Below are positions 16,749 through 25,239 of a stretch of 64,000 nucleotides of DNA, in pieces (the first letter of the stretch is position 1; the number at the start of each line of letters is the position of its first letter). The position numbers and the translations under genes are program-made. Origin of the DNA: an uncultured Lachnospiraceae bacterium (GTDB lineage: Bacteria > Bacillota > Clostridia > Lachnospirales > Lachnospiraceae); assembly GCA_951801955.1 (NCBI GenBank), contig CATOOV010000002.1, forward strand, positions 62,001-126,000. Direction: 5' to 3'. The notes beneath the pieces are model-generated. The model searched no databases and was not told where the DNA came from. It worked only from the letters and a program-made list of their open reading frames with translations.

Positions 16749-18314
16749 ATGGGAGGGAAAACAGAGAGGTGGAAAAAGTCCATGTTTAATTTTAAAAGTG
16801 GAGGCGCACTTTTCATGGCAGGGAAAATAGGAGAGTGGAAAAAAGCCAAATGGGGTTTACTGGCTGTAGGCATCCTATTTTGTTGTTGGACGGTACCAGC
16901 AGAAGCCCAGGTTCAGTTGGAAACAATGTTGCTGTCTGAAACAGAAGACATAAATAATTTTGGACGGGAACAGCACAAGGGGTTCGGGCAGGAATGGCTG
17001 GAACAACAGCAGGAAGAAGAAGGGATTAGTCAGGAGGTTAGGGAGACGATGGACAATAACCTTGGAAACAAAGAGGAAATTGACCAGGAGATAAAGGAGA
17101 CGATGGACAATAACCTTGGAAACAAAAAGGAAATTGACCAGGGGGTTAGGGAGACGATGGACAATAACCTTGGAAACAAAAAGGAAATTGACCAGGGGGT
17201 TAGGGAGATGATGGACAATAACCTTGGAAACAAAGAGGAAATTGACCAGGAGATAAAGGAGACGATGGACAACTACCTGGAAGAATTAGATTTTTCTGAA
17301 ATTGACAGCCTGCTGGGGGAACAGGAGAACACTTCAGAATTGGATTTTAGGGAGATTGTGGAATTACTGGTAAATGGGGAGGGGATTGACAAGGGCTGGC
17401 TGTTTGAAAATCTGCTTTCCTTGATTTTTTCAGAGGTTCGTGCATTTCGGGGAACCCTGGTCCAAATGGTATTGCTGTGTATTGTTTTTGCAATTCTCTA
17501 TAACTTTGCTAATGTTTTTGAAAATCCTGCTGTGACAGAGATTAGTTTCTATATGGTATATATGCTGTTGATGGTACTTTTGATGAAATCCTTTTTCATT
17601 CTTCGGGATGTGTCGGTTGGCGTGATCTCCCAGGTGATGACCTTTCTGAAGGTTTTAATTCCAACCTTTACGGCAAGTATGGCGTTCTCAGGACAAATTA
17701 CCACTGCGGCTGGCTTTTATGACCTTACATTCCTCTTGATTTACAGTTTGGAATGGCTGATGCAGTATTTGATTATTCCTGCCGTTCAAATTTATGTGGT
17801 TTTGGAACTTATGAATTATCTGACAGAGGAGGAGATACTGTCTCGAATGACAGCATTGATAAAATCAGGGATTTTGTGGTGTATGAAATTTCTGTTCACC
17901 ATTGTCATTGGGATTAATGTGGTGCAGAATCTTTTGACCCCGGTCATTGATACTTTTAAATCTAGTTTGATTGCGAAAACGGCAGGGATGGTGCCAGGGC
18001 TTGGCACTTCCATCAATGCCGTTACAGAGATTATGGTAGGTTCCGGGATTGTGATAAAAAATGGGATTGGACTAGCCGCTATTTTGGTTTTATTGGTCTT
18101 ATGTGCCGGACCATTGATCAAAGTATGGGTGATGGCATTTTTATATAAATTGCTGGAGGCTGTCATTCAGCCTGTAGCAGACAAGCGGATGATTGGCTGT
18201 ATTGGCAGTACAGGAGAAGGCGGGAGGCTTTTGGGAAAGGTGGTGGTGACTACAACCGTAATGTTTTTGGTTACAATCGCTATGGTTACAGCGGCAACTA
18301 CATTTCACCGCTGA
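16749..18314 (+). CDS. spoIIIAE: Stage III sporulation protein AE with an expanded repeat region
   Basis: Multi-pass membrane protein of the SpoIIIA channel. The conserved part starts near GWLFENLLSLIFSEVRAF and carries about seven membrane helices. The start is ambiguous because the start region is itself duplicated: ATG 16749 (after GCAGGGAGGGCTTTCC, 521 residues) and ATG 16815 (after GTGGAGGCGCACTTTTC, 499 residues) head similar stretches, MGGKTERWKKS and MAGKIGEWKKA. The second sits closer to the signal segment (LLAVGILFCCWTVPAEA). Between signal and conserved part lie four copies of an 18-residue repeat not expected in this family, which is usually near 400 residues. The family call is secure. 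Confidence 0.93.
   Translation: MGGKTERWKKSMFNFKSGGALFMAGKIGEWKKAKWGLLAVGILFCCWTVPAEAQVQLETMLLSETEDINNFGREQHKGFGQEWLEQQQEEEGISQEVRETMDNNLGNKEEIDQEIKETMDNNLGNKKEIDQGVRETMDNNLGNKKEIDQGVREMMDNNLGNKEEIDQEIKETMDNYLEELDFSEIDSLLGEQENTSELDFREIVELLVNGEGIDKGWLFENLLSLIFSEVRAFRGTLVQMVLLCIVFAILYNFANVFENPAVTEISFYMVYMLLMVLLMKSFFILRDVSVGVISQVMTFLKVLIPTFTASMAFSGQITTAAGFYDLTFLLIYSLEWLMQYLIIPAVQIYVVLELMNYLTEEEILSRMTALIKSGILWCMKFLFTIVIGINVVQNLLTPVIDTFKSSLIAKTAGMVPGLGTSINAVTEIMVGSGIVIKNGIGLAAILVLLVLCAGPLIKVWVMAFLYKLLEAVIQPVADKRMIGCIGSTGEGGRLLGKVVVTTTVMFLVTIAMVTAATTFHR
17043..17275 (+). repeat. 54-bp coding tandem repeat in spoIIIAE
   Basis: Four full units begin at 17043, 17097, 17151 and 17205, each encoding E(T/M)MDNNLGNK(E/K)EIDQ(E/G)(I/V)(K/R). 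A partial fifth (ETMDNYLEE) runs into normal SpoIIIAE sequence. Units differ by only a few bases and stay in frame. The charged repeat would lie in the intermembrane space if the upstream signal segment is used. Confidence 0.95.
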
Positions 18315-18327
18315 GGGAGGGGGAATC

Positions 18328-18876
18328 ATGAGTTACATCTATGGCTGGGTAAGAAATTTGGTGTGCTTTTATATTCTGCTTACGGTGGTTTTACATTTGC
18401 TGCCAAAGGAAAATTATCAAAAATATGTCCGTTTCTTTTCTGGAATTTTGCTGACGATTTTGGTGGTGTCGCCGGTATTGTCACTTATAGGGCAGGAAGA
18501 GGAAATTTGCCAAAAAATCAGCCAAGCAGAATTTTTCCAGGGAATGGACAATCTGAGACTGGATACGGAGCATTTGGAATATAGGCAAAAGGAACTTTAT
18601 TTAAAAGAGTACGAGCGTGCATTGGGCATGGATGTGAGCCGGATGGCTAAGGAAAAGAGCCTTGTCCCACAACAGGTGGATGTGAGCCTGTCAGACGACT
18701 ATCAGGTAGAATCTATTGCGCTTACCATAACTTTTGGTGAGGATGAGGGGATATTTGTACCAAAAGCATCTTTTGCGGACAACAGTCAAGAATATCCAGA
18801 TGTTTATGAGTTAAAACAGGAACTTATGGAATTCTATCAGTTAAAAGAGGAGCAAATTAGTATTGGGATTGTGTAA
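18328..18876 (+). CDS. spoIIIAF: Stage III sporulation protein AF
   Basis: ATG 18328 follows GAGGGAGGGGGAATC, 13 bases after spoIIIAE. The 182 residues start with two membrane helices (LVCFYILLTVVLHLLP, and FFSGILLTILVVSPVLSLI), followed by a soluble domain of the ring-building type seen in SpoIIIAF. Operon position agrees. Confidence 0.92.
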   Translation: MSYIYGWVRNLVCFYILLTVVLHLLPKENYQKYVRFFSGILLTILVVSPVLSLIGQEEEICQKISQAEFFQGMDNLRLDTEHLEYRQKELYLKEYERALGMDVSRMAKEKSLVPQQVDVSLSDDYQVESIALTITFGEDEGIFVPKASFADNSQEYPDVYELKQELMEFYQLKEEQISIGIV

Positions 18877-18893
18877 GGAGAGGAAGGGAAAGA

Positions 18894-19481
18894 ATGAAAA
18901 AGCAAGGATTTTTCCTGGATAAGCTCAAAAACATATCCAAAAACCAGCTTTTGATTGGTGGGCTTGCCGGGATTTTGCTGTTGGTAATTGCAATTCCGGT
19001 AGAGCAGCGGGACAAAAACCAGCAGACAAACCAGCAGACAAACCAGCAGGAAGAGGCAAAAGAACAGCCTTCTTACAAAGAAACTGGAGATTATGGAAAG
19101 CGGCTGGAGCGTAAACTGGAGCAGGTACTGGCAACTGTGGAAGGGGTAGGCAAAGTGGAGGTGATGATTACGCTCAAAGATCAGGGTGAGTATGTGGTGG
19201 AGAAAGACCGAACCAAAAATAGCCAGGAAATTTCGGAGGAAGATGGAACGGTAAAGAGAAGTACCATGGAGCGCCAATCCCAGGAAGCGACCGTTTATGT
19301 CCAGGAAAGCGGAAGTAATGGGGAACCTTTTGTGACGAAGGAGGTGACGCCGAAAGTAGAGGGGGTTCTGGTTGTTGCAGAGGGAGGTGGAAATGCAAAA
19401 GTGGCAAAAAATATTTCTGATGCGGTTTTGGCATTATTTCCAGTGGAAATACATAAAATTAAGGTAGTTAAGATGAATTAA
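18894..19481 (+). CDS. spoIIIAG: Stage III sporulation protein AG
   Basis: The 195-residue product has one N-terminal membrane helix (LLIGGLAGILLLVIAIP), a Gln/Asn/Thr-rich spacer (QQTNQQTNQQ), then the ring-forming domain (KLEQVLATVEGVGKVEVMITL...) and a conserved end (VAKNISDAVLALFPVEIHKIKVVKM). In Bacillus, SpoIIIAG forms a large ring in the intermembrane space. The start follows GGAGAGGAAGGGAAAG. Confidence 0.95.
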   Translation: MKKQGFFLDKLKNISKNQLLIGGLAGILLLVIAIPVEQRDKNQQTNQQTNQQEEAKEQPSYKETGDYGKRLERKLEQVLATVEGVGKVEVMITLKDQGEYVVEKDRTKNSQEISEEDGTVKRSTMERQSQEATVYVQESGSNGEPFVTKEVTPKVEGVLVVAEGGGNAKVAKNISDAVLALFPVEIHKIKVVKMN

Positions 19482-19496
19482 CAGGAGGGCATCAAT

Positions 19497-20360
19497 TTGA
19501 GAAAAGTTTTCAAGAAAAATCAGATCATTATTACGGCTTTGGCTCTTATGATCGCCGTGGCAGGTTATCTGCAATATACGGGGAGCCAAAGCGACAGTGA
19601 CCTGGCAAAAGAGGCAAGCGCAGATACCAACGAGAGTACATACGAAATTTCTGATGAGGATATGTACAGTGCAGAAGATATTTTTACAGATACAGAGGAA
19701 AGCCAGGAGACAGCAGATACCACTGAGACTGGAACAGAGGCGTTAGGGGTTCAGACTGGAGAAGAGATTGCAAAGGCGCAGAATGGTGATACAGAAAACC
19801 CAGGAGAAGCAGTCCTTACCAGTACAAGTGTAAATGGTGTGGATTTTGTTTCAGAAGTAAAGTTGAATCGGGAGCAGATCCGTTCACAGAATAAAGCGTC
19901 TTTGCTTGAAATGATCAACAATGCTAATATTTCTGAGGAACAGAAACAGGATGCAATCAATGCCATGATTGACATGACAGACATTGCGGAACGAGAGGCG
20001 GCCGCAGAGATGTTGCTGCAGGCAAAAGGGTTTACCGATGTGGTAGTGAGCATTACAGACAACAATGCAGATGTAGTGCTGAATATGGGAGAAGTGACAG
20101 ATGCCAAACGTGCCCAGGTGGAGGATATTGTAAAACGTAAAACCAATGTGGAAGCCCAAAATATTGTAATTACACCTATTGCATCCACGGAATCAGGAGA
20201 TACTGCTGGAGAAGCAGAAGGAAACAGTAATGGAGAGACAGCTCCTGATGGCGCGGCAGACGGGACAGATAACACAGATGGGACGACTGCTGAAGATACA
20301 GCAGGAAATGATGCCGCTGCCGATGGCAGCACAACAGCGGAAGACACGTCTGTAGAATAA
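19497..20360 (+). CDS. spoIIIAH: Stage III sporulation protein AH with a long acidic tail
   Basis: It starts at TTG 19497 after ACAGGAGGGCATCAA. One N-terminal membrane helix (IIITALALMIAVAGYLQYTG) precedes an acidic linker and a YscJ-like domain (EREAAAEMLLQAKGFTDVVVSI...VEAQNIVITPI), which in Bacillus binds SpoIIQ across the septum. Unlike the usual SpoIIIAH, the domain is followed by about 60 residues of low-complexity Gly/Asp/Thr/Ala/Glu sequence (for example TDNTDGTTAEDTAGNDAA). Last gene of the operon. Confidence 0.93.
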   Translation: MRKVFKKNQIIITALALMIAVAGYLQYTGSQSDSDLAKEASADTNESTYEISDEDMYSAEDIFTDTEESQETADTTETGTEALGVQTGEEIAKAQNGDTENPGEAVLTSTSVNGVDFVSEVKLNREQIRSQNKASLLEMINNANISEEQKQDAINAMIDMTDIAEREAAAEMLLQAKGFTDVVVSITDNNADVVLNMGEVTDAKRAQVEDIVKRKTNVEAQNIVITPIASTESGDTAGEAEGNSNGETAPDGAADGTDNTDGTTAEDTAGNDAAADGSTTAEDTSVE

Positions 20361-20398
20361 TAGGAATGCAGGCATACATACATAATAGGAATGTAGTC

Positions 20399-20427
20399 AT
20401 TGGGGAACCGGAGACGGCTCCCCTGGG
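20399..20427 (+). terminator. Weak terminator candidate after the spoIIIA operon
   Basis: GGGGAACCG and CGGCTCCCC can pair with one mismatch around GAGA, 40 bases after spoIIIAH. No proper T-run follows, so the function is uncertain. Confidence 0.35.
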
Positions 20428-20597
20428 TGCGTTTGTCCAAAATTGAAAAAATGGCGTCTGCACTATCCATTGGCAAAAACAGTATCACGATGGAAAAAAC
20501 AAAATTTGACAGAATATCTGGTACAGGATTATAATGGGATAGAAGCAGATGGAAAATCAATTTTATGGATGAATATTAGAACAAAGGAGAGGGATCT

Positions 20598-21575
20598 ATG
20601 AAGAACAGGAAAATGTTATTACCAGTTATTTTCATGATGTTTGCATTTTTGTTTTCTGGCTGTGGTGTGGAACAGAACATGCAGATTAATCGTGATTTGT
20701 CCTCAAAGAACACAATGAAGATTTATACAACCAAAGAGGAAGAAGCGCAGATTGAGAAAGAATTGGCAGGAGAGGTATACGGTTCTTATCAGGAAATGAT
20801 GAAGCAAATAGGGTTTGCCTACAAGGGAACTGAAAAACGCAGTGGCGTGGTACATAATGTATACCAAACGTCCCAAAGGATGTCTGCAAAGGATACCAAA
20901 GAAGAATTTGTAGTTCTGAACAAAAATCAGGCAGTTTTGGATCTCTCGGAGCTTTCCGAGATGATAAAGGAAGAAGTGGAGCCGATACAAAAGCTGGATG
21001 AAAAGGCGCTTTCATTTTATATCAAATATCCTTTCAAGGTATATAAGGCAAATGGAAAGATCCAAAAGGATCACTATACTGTGCAGTATTCTTTAAAGGA
21101 TATTCGTAAAAATGTCCGCCTTTATGCGGTTAGCAGCGCAAAATATGCCAATGATAGGAATTGTGAAATCAGCGGTGTAAAAAATAATGCATATTATCGG
21201 AAGAATAAGGCAATTAAGCTAAAATCAGATGGTGTGATCACAAATTTCCAGGTGAATAAAGTAAGCCAGGTTACGAATACTTATACCGCAAAAAAAGAAG
21301 GGGTTTACCGTATCAAAGTGAAGATGCTTGCCGGAAATACAAAGTCTGTGAAATTTACGATAGATAAGACTAAGCCTGTGACAAATATTGAATCGAAAAC
21401 ATATAAAAATAGAGTAAAGATCAATTTCCGCGATCGGCTTTCTGGAGTGAAACATGCTTTGCTGAATGGAAAAAGTATCAAAAATGGAAAGGTTGTATCC
21501 AAAAAAGGAAGTTATGTCCTGAAAATCAGTGACAAAGCAGGAAATGTAAAGACCGTCCGCTTTTCTATAAAATAG
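20598..21575 (+). CDS. Lipoprotein with C-terminal Ig-like domain, unknown function
   Basis: ATG 20598 follows CAAAGGAGAGGGATCT. The signal peptide ends in a lipobox LFSGC near residue 23, so the protein should be lipid-anchored outside the membrane. The first 190 residues show no motif I recognise. The C-terminal 130 or so residues look like a bacterial Ig-like beta domain (KPVTNIESKTYKNRVKINF...GVKHALLNGKSI...DKAGNVKTVRFSIK). It sits alone between spoIIIA and a MATE gene. The lipoprotein call is good; the role is unknown. Confidence 0.75.
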   Translation: MKNRKMLLPVIFMMFAFLFSGCGVEQNMQINRDLSSKNTMKIYTTKEEEAQIEKELAGEVYGSYQEMMKQIGFAYKGTEKRSGVVHNVYQTSQRMSAKDTKEEFVVLNKNQAVLDLSELSEMIKEEVEPIQKLDEKALSFYIKYPFKVYKANGKIQKDHYTVQYSLKDIRKNVRLYAVSSAKYANDRNCEISGVKNNAYYRKNKAIKLKSDGVITNFQVNKVSQVTNTYTAKKEGVYRIKVKMLAGNTKSVKFTIDKTKPVTNIESKTYKNRVKINFRDRLSGVKHALLNGKSIKNGKVVSKKGSYVLKISDKAGNVKTVRFSIK

Positions 21576-21578
21576 CAT

Positions 21579-21720
21579 GGATTACAAGGATGGGACCTTG
21601 TAAACGAAAGCTCTAACGCCAACACTCTCAAGAGAATCTTGAAAATGGGGTGCCCGTAGGGGATGGTTTTAGAAATGGAGGATAGGAAGCTGTTATTGGG
21701 GAACCTTTTGCAGCTTCCTA
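21579..21720 (+). promoter_or_regulatory. Structured leader upstream of the MATE gene
   Basis: Two strong hairpins fill this spacer: TTACAAGG/CCTTGTAA with a six-base loop (21583-21604), and AGGAAGCTG/CAGCTTCCT around an 18-base loop (21685-21720) just before the gene. MATE genes are often riboswitch-controlled, but I could not match the sequence to guanidine, PreQ1, THF, ZTP or yybP motifs. The first hairpin could instead end the lipoprotein transcript. Confidence 0.4.
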
Positions 21721-21731
21721 ATTAAGTGCAA

Positions 21732-23087
21732 ATGAAAACAAAATCTTATGAAATAGATATGTGTAATGGAGCGTTATTTCCTAAAATTCTTGCATTTTCC
21801 ATTCCGCTGATGATTTCTAGTATTCTACAGCTTTTGTTTAATGCAGCAGATATGGTGGTGGTAGGAAGATTTGCAGGCAGTACCTCGTTGGCAGCGGTTG
21901 GCGCAAATGCATCCCTGATTAACTTGCTGACAAATCTGTTTATTGGATTTTCAGTTGGTGCAAATGTGATGACAGCACAGTTTTATGGAGCAAAAAAAGA
22001 ACGGGAAATGAATGAAACTGTGCACAGCGCCATTGTGCTTAGCTTGTTATGTGGCAGTGTTTTATTAGTCCTGGGTATTTTGGTGGCTCCTCAGATTCTT
22101 ATTTTAATGGGAACTCCAAACGATGTGTTAGGTCATGCAGTACTTTATATCCGCATCTATTTTGTGGGAATGCCTGTAATTTTGCTGTATAACTTTGGCA
22201 GTTCGATTTTGCGTGCTGTGGGAGATACCAAGCGCCCCCTGTATTATCTTCTGGCGGCTGGTATTATCAATATTCTTTTAAATCTACTTTTTGTGATTGG
22301 CTTTCAGCTTGGTGTGGCAGGGGTGGCTTTGGCAACTGTGATTTCCCAGCTTGTATCTGCTGCCTTGATTTTGCGCTGTATGATGCATATGGAAGGGGGC
22401 TGCAGGGTGGAATTTTCCAAGCTTCACATGAACCGGAACAAGGTGATGCAGATGATGCGGATTGGATTGCCGGCAGGGCTTCAGGGAACCGTATTTTCAC
22501 TGTCTAATGTGTTGATACAGTCTTCCGTCAATTCCTTTGGTTCTATTGCTATGGCAGGAAATACGGCGGCATCTAACATTGAAGGATTTATCTATATGGC
22601 GATGAATTCTTATCATCAGACGGCACTCAGTTTTTCCAGCCAGAATTTTGGGGCAGGCAATTATAAGAGGATTGGCAAGGTGCTGTTGGAATGTCTTGCT
22701 ATGGTGACGGCAGTGGGGCTTATCTTTGGATGGGCGGCTTATCTGTTGGGGGATCAGCTTCTTGGAATTTATTCTTCTGACCCAAGGGTCATACAAGTGG
22801 GGATGCTGCGGCTCTCTGTAATTTGTACCACCTACTGTTTGTGTGGAATTATGGATGTATTGGTAGGGGAACTGCGGGGAATTGGCTGCGCAGTGCTTCC
22901 TATGGTGGTGTCACTCCTGGGTGCCTGTGGGTTCCGTATTTTATGGATATTTACGATATTCAAGCAGCACCATAGTCTATGGATACTGTATCTGTCGTAT
23001 CCAGTATCTTGGATCTTGACAGCGGTGGTACATGCAGGATGTTTTGTGTTAATCAGAAGAAGACAAAAGCAGAGGATGATGCAATAA
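21732..23087 (+). CDS. MATE-family multidrug/cation antiporter
   Basis: About 450 residues with 12 predicted membrane helices. Typical MATE sequence starts at GALFPKILAFSIPLMISSILQLLFNAADMVVVGRF, with the second half-repeat near MRIGLPAGLQGTVFSLSNVL. Such exporters use Na+ or H+ gradients to expel drugs or metabolites. The substrate cannot be told. ATG 21732 and GTG 21726 are two codons apart and neither has a clear ribosome site; the hairpin at 21685-21720 ends just upstream and might control initiation. Confidence 0.9.
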   Translation: MKTKSYEIDMCNGALFPKILAFSIPLMISSILQLLFNAADMVVVGRFAGSTSLAAVGANASLINLLTNLFIGFSVGANVMTAQFYGAKKEREMNETVHSAIVLSLLCGSVLLVLGILVAPQILILMGTPNDVLGHAVLYIRIYFVGMPVILLYNFGSSILRAVGDTKRPLYYLLAAGIINILLNLLFVIGFQLGVAGVALATVISQLVSAALILRCMMHMEGGCRVEFSKLHMNRNKVMQMMRIGLPAGLQGTVFSLSNVLIQSSVNSFGSIAMAGNTAASNIEGFIYMAMNSYHQTALSFSSQNFGAGNYKRIGKVLLECLAMVTAVGLIFGWAAYLLGDQLLGIYSSDPRVIQVGMLRLSVICTTYCLCGIMDVLVGELRGIGCAVLPMVVSLLGACGFRILWIFTIFKQHHSLWILYLSYPVSWILTAVVHAGCFVLIRRRQKQRMMQ

Positions 23088-23241
23088 CCTTAGGTTCCCT
23101 TGTATCAAAGTTTCCTTTCCTGTAAGTTTCCTTTTCTGTTGGCAGGGTGACAAACCAGTTTTGTCATGATATAATATCCCAGGTATTGCTGTTTGAGGAA
23201 GAAATGGCATCAGAAGAATAATGGAAAGTGAGGAATAGGCT

Positions 23242-24831
23242 TTGGCAGATTTACAAAAAGAAATAGAAAAGCGCAGGACGTTTGCAATCATATCTCATCC
23301 AGATGCTGGAAAGACCACCTTGACAGAAAAATTTCTGTTGTATGGAGGAGCCATTAACCTTGCAGGTTCTGTAAAGGGCAAGGCAACTGCAAGACATGCA
23401 GTATCTGACTGGATGGAGATTGAGAAAGAGAGAGGTATTTCTGTTACTTCATCGGTGCTGCAGTTTAATTATAATGGTTATTGTATCAATATTTTAGATA
23501 CTCCTGGGCATCAGGATTTTTCAGAAGATACTTACCGTACCCTGATGGCGGCAGATTCTGCTGTGATGGTGATTGACGGTTCTAAGGGTGTGGAAGCACA
23601 GACTAGAAAGCTATTTAAGGTATGTGTGATGCGCCATATTCCCATCTTTACTTTTATTAATAAGATGGACCGTGATGCCAATGATACGTTTGATTTGCTG
23701 GATGAGATCGAAAAAGAGCTTGGAATTGCTACTTGCCCCATCAATTGGCCCATAGGATCCGGAAAGAATTTTAAGGGTGTCTATGACCGAAATTCCAAAA
23801 AAGTAATGACTTTTGCTGATACCTTAAAAGGGACAAAAGAAGGGTTGGAAAAAGATATTGCAATTGATGACCCTGATCTTGCAGCAGAGATCGGGGAAGA
23901 GTATAAGGACGCACTGCTGGAGGAAGTGGAACTGTTAGACGGGGCAAGCGCAGAATTTGATATGGATTTGGTGGCAAAGGGAGAGCTGTCACCCGTATTT
24001 TTTGGTTCTGCACTGACAAATTTTGGTGTGGAAACTTTTTTGCAGCATTTTTTGCAGATGACCAGTTCACCGTTGCCAAGAAATGCCGATGTAGGTGAGA
24101 TTAACCCATTTTCATCCGATTTTTCTGCTTTTGTCTTTAAGATTCAGGCAAATATGAATAAGGCACACCGGGATCGTATTGCATTTATGCGGATTTGTTC
24201 CGGGAAATTTGAGGCAGGCATGGAAGTGACCCATATCCAGGGAGAGCGGAAAATACGCCTGTCCCAGCCCCAGCAGATGATGGCGCAGGAACGTAAAATC
24301 ATTGAGGAAGCTTATGCGGGCGATATTATCGGTGTGTTTGACCCAGGTATTTTTTCAATTGGGGATACCATTACAACGGCGTCTGAGAAGTTCGCTTTTG
24401 AAGGGATTCCGACCTTTGCGCCAGAGCATTTTGCAAGAGTGCGTCAGATGGATACCATGAAGCGGAAACAGTTTGTAAAAGGAATCAGCCAGATTGCACA
24501 AGAAGGCGCCATCCAGATCTTTCAGGAATATCATACAGGTATGGAAGAGATTATTGTGGGAGTGGTAGGCGTTCTTCAATTTGATGTATTAAAATATCGC
24601 CTGGAAAATGAGTACAATGTGGATATCCGTCTGGAAAAACTGCCTTATGAACATATCCGCTGGATTGAAAATAAGGATTTGGACATGGATAAACTGACAG
24701 GAACTTCAGATATGAAAAAAATCCAGGATCTAAAAGGAAATCCTCTGCTTTTGTTTGTTAATAGCTGGAGTGTTGGAATGACTCTGGATCGAAACGAGGG
24801 GCTGGTGCTTTCAGAATTTGGTCGAAATTGA
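23242..24831 (+). CDS. prfC: Peptide chain release factor 3 (GTPase)
   Basis: The 529-residue product has all GTPase motifs: HPDAGKTTL (G1), RGISVTSSV (G2), DTPGHQDF (G3) and NKMD (G4). This order and the start MADLQKEIEKRRTFAIIS are typical of RF3, which recycles RF1/RF2 from the ribosome after termination. The start is TTG 23242, eight or so bases after GAGGAATAGG. It is a single-gene unit followed by a spacer with two palindromic repeats. Confidence 0.95.
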   Translation: MADLQKEIEKRRTFAIISHPDAGKTTLTEKFLLYGGAINLAGSVKGKATARHAVSDWMEIEKERGISVTSSVLQFNYNGYCINILDTPGHQDFSEDTYRTLMAADSAVMVIDGSKGVEAQTRKLFKVCVMRHIPIFTFINKMDRDANDTFDLLDEIEKELGIATCPINWPIGSGKNFKGVYDRNSKKVMTFADTLKGTKEGLEKDIAIDDPDLAAEIGEEYKDALLEEVELLDGASAEFDMDLVAKGELSPVFFGSALTNFGVETFLQHFLQMTSSPLPRNADVGEINPFSSDFSAFVFKIQANMNKAHRDRIAFMRICSGKFEAGMEVTHIQGERKIRLSQPQQMMAQERKIIEEAYAGDIIGVFDPGIFSIGDTITTASEKFAFEGIPTFAPEHFARVRQMDTMKRKQFVKGISQIAQEGAIQIFQEYHTGMEEIIVGVVGVLQFDVLKYRLENEYNVDIRLEKLPYEHIRWIENKDLDMDKLTGTSDMKKIQDLKGNPLLLFVNSWSVGMTLDRNEGLVLSEFGRN

Positions 24832-24882
24832 TTTAAGTCATTGATATAGGTTTGTTGCCCGGCAGCGGACAAAAAACGGGAT

Positions 24883-24970
24883 TGTCACAAAATGTAGGGA
24901 TTCCGCAATTATAGTACAGATATTTGCCATATTGTTACTATATATTGCGGAGTCCTTACATTTTGGAACA
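24883..24970. repeat. Palindromic MITE-like element, copy A
   Basis: Arms of about 40 bases pair along the whole element. The left begins TGTCACAAAATGTAGGGATT; the reverse complement of the right begins TGTTCCAAAATGTAAGGACT. The length is 88 bases. Copies B (25129) and C (28913) share ends (TGTYGCAAAAT) and the TATAGTA core. No ORF inside. Confidence 0.85.
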
Positions 24971-25035
24971 GTCCCTGCATGAAGGTTCCAGATTTAATGA
25001 GTAAAAAAGTAATTGACCGCAAAAATGCCTGAATT

Positions 25036-25058
25036 CAAGAACGCCATCGGCGTTCTTG
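25036..25058. repeat. GC-rich hairpin CAAGAACGCC-ATC-GGCGTTCTTG
   Basis: A perfect ten-base stem with a three-base loop. The left half recurs at about 30856 (TTCAAGAACGCCATT) and an altered form at 52466 (TTCAAAACGCCATCAGCGTTCC). A GC-rich stuttering tract follows here (GCGCACTCGTGCG, CCGCGCTCGGCGCG). Confidence 0.65.
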
Positions 25059-25128
25059 CTGTGGGGTGCGCACTCGTGCGAAGAGAAGATGTCGCTGCGT
25101 GACCGCGCTCGGCGCGTCAAAATGGGGA

Positions 25129-25217
25129 TGTTGCAAAATGCAGGGATTCCACAACATATAGTAACAATACTACAAATATCCATACTATATGTTGTGGAAA
25201 TTTCTCATTTTGCGACA
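25129..25217. repeat. Palindromic MITE-like element, copy B
   Basis: The left arm begins TGTTGCAAAATGCAGGGATT; the reverse complement of the right arm begins TGTCGCAAAATGAGAAATTT. The arms share TTCCACAACATATAGTA. Length 89 bases. It ends 23 bases from the stop of the deacetylase gene and, being a near-perfect hairpin, could end transcription from either side. Confidence 0.85.
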
Positions 25218-25239
25218 CCACCATTTTGTTCTTATTATT

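Noticed and set aside
17043-17275. Tandem repeat read as a non-coding satellite or CRISPR
   Set aside because: Units are 54 bases, directly adjacent, in frame within spoIIIAE and without spacers.
19751-20560. Minus-strand ORF of 269 residues opposite spoIIIAH
   Set aside because: A low-complexity shadow of the acidic tail and linker of SpoIIIAH. No ribosome site.
24883-25217. CRISPR-like array in the prfC-deacetylase gap
   Set aside because: Only two related palindromes with no regular spacers. The third copy is 3.7 kb away.
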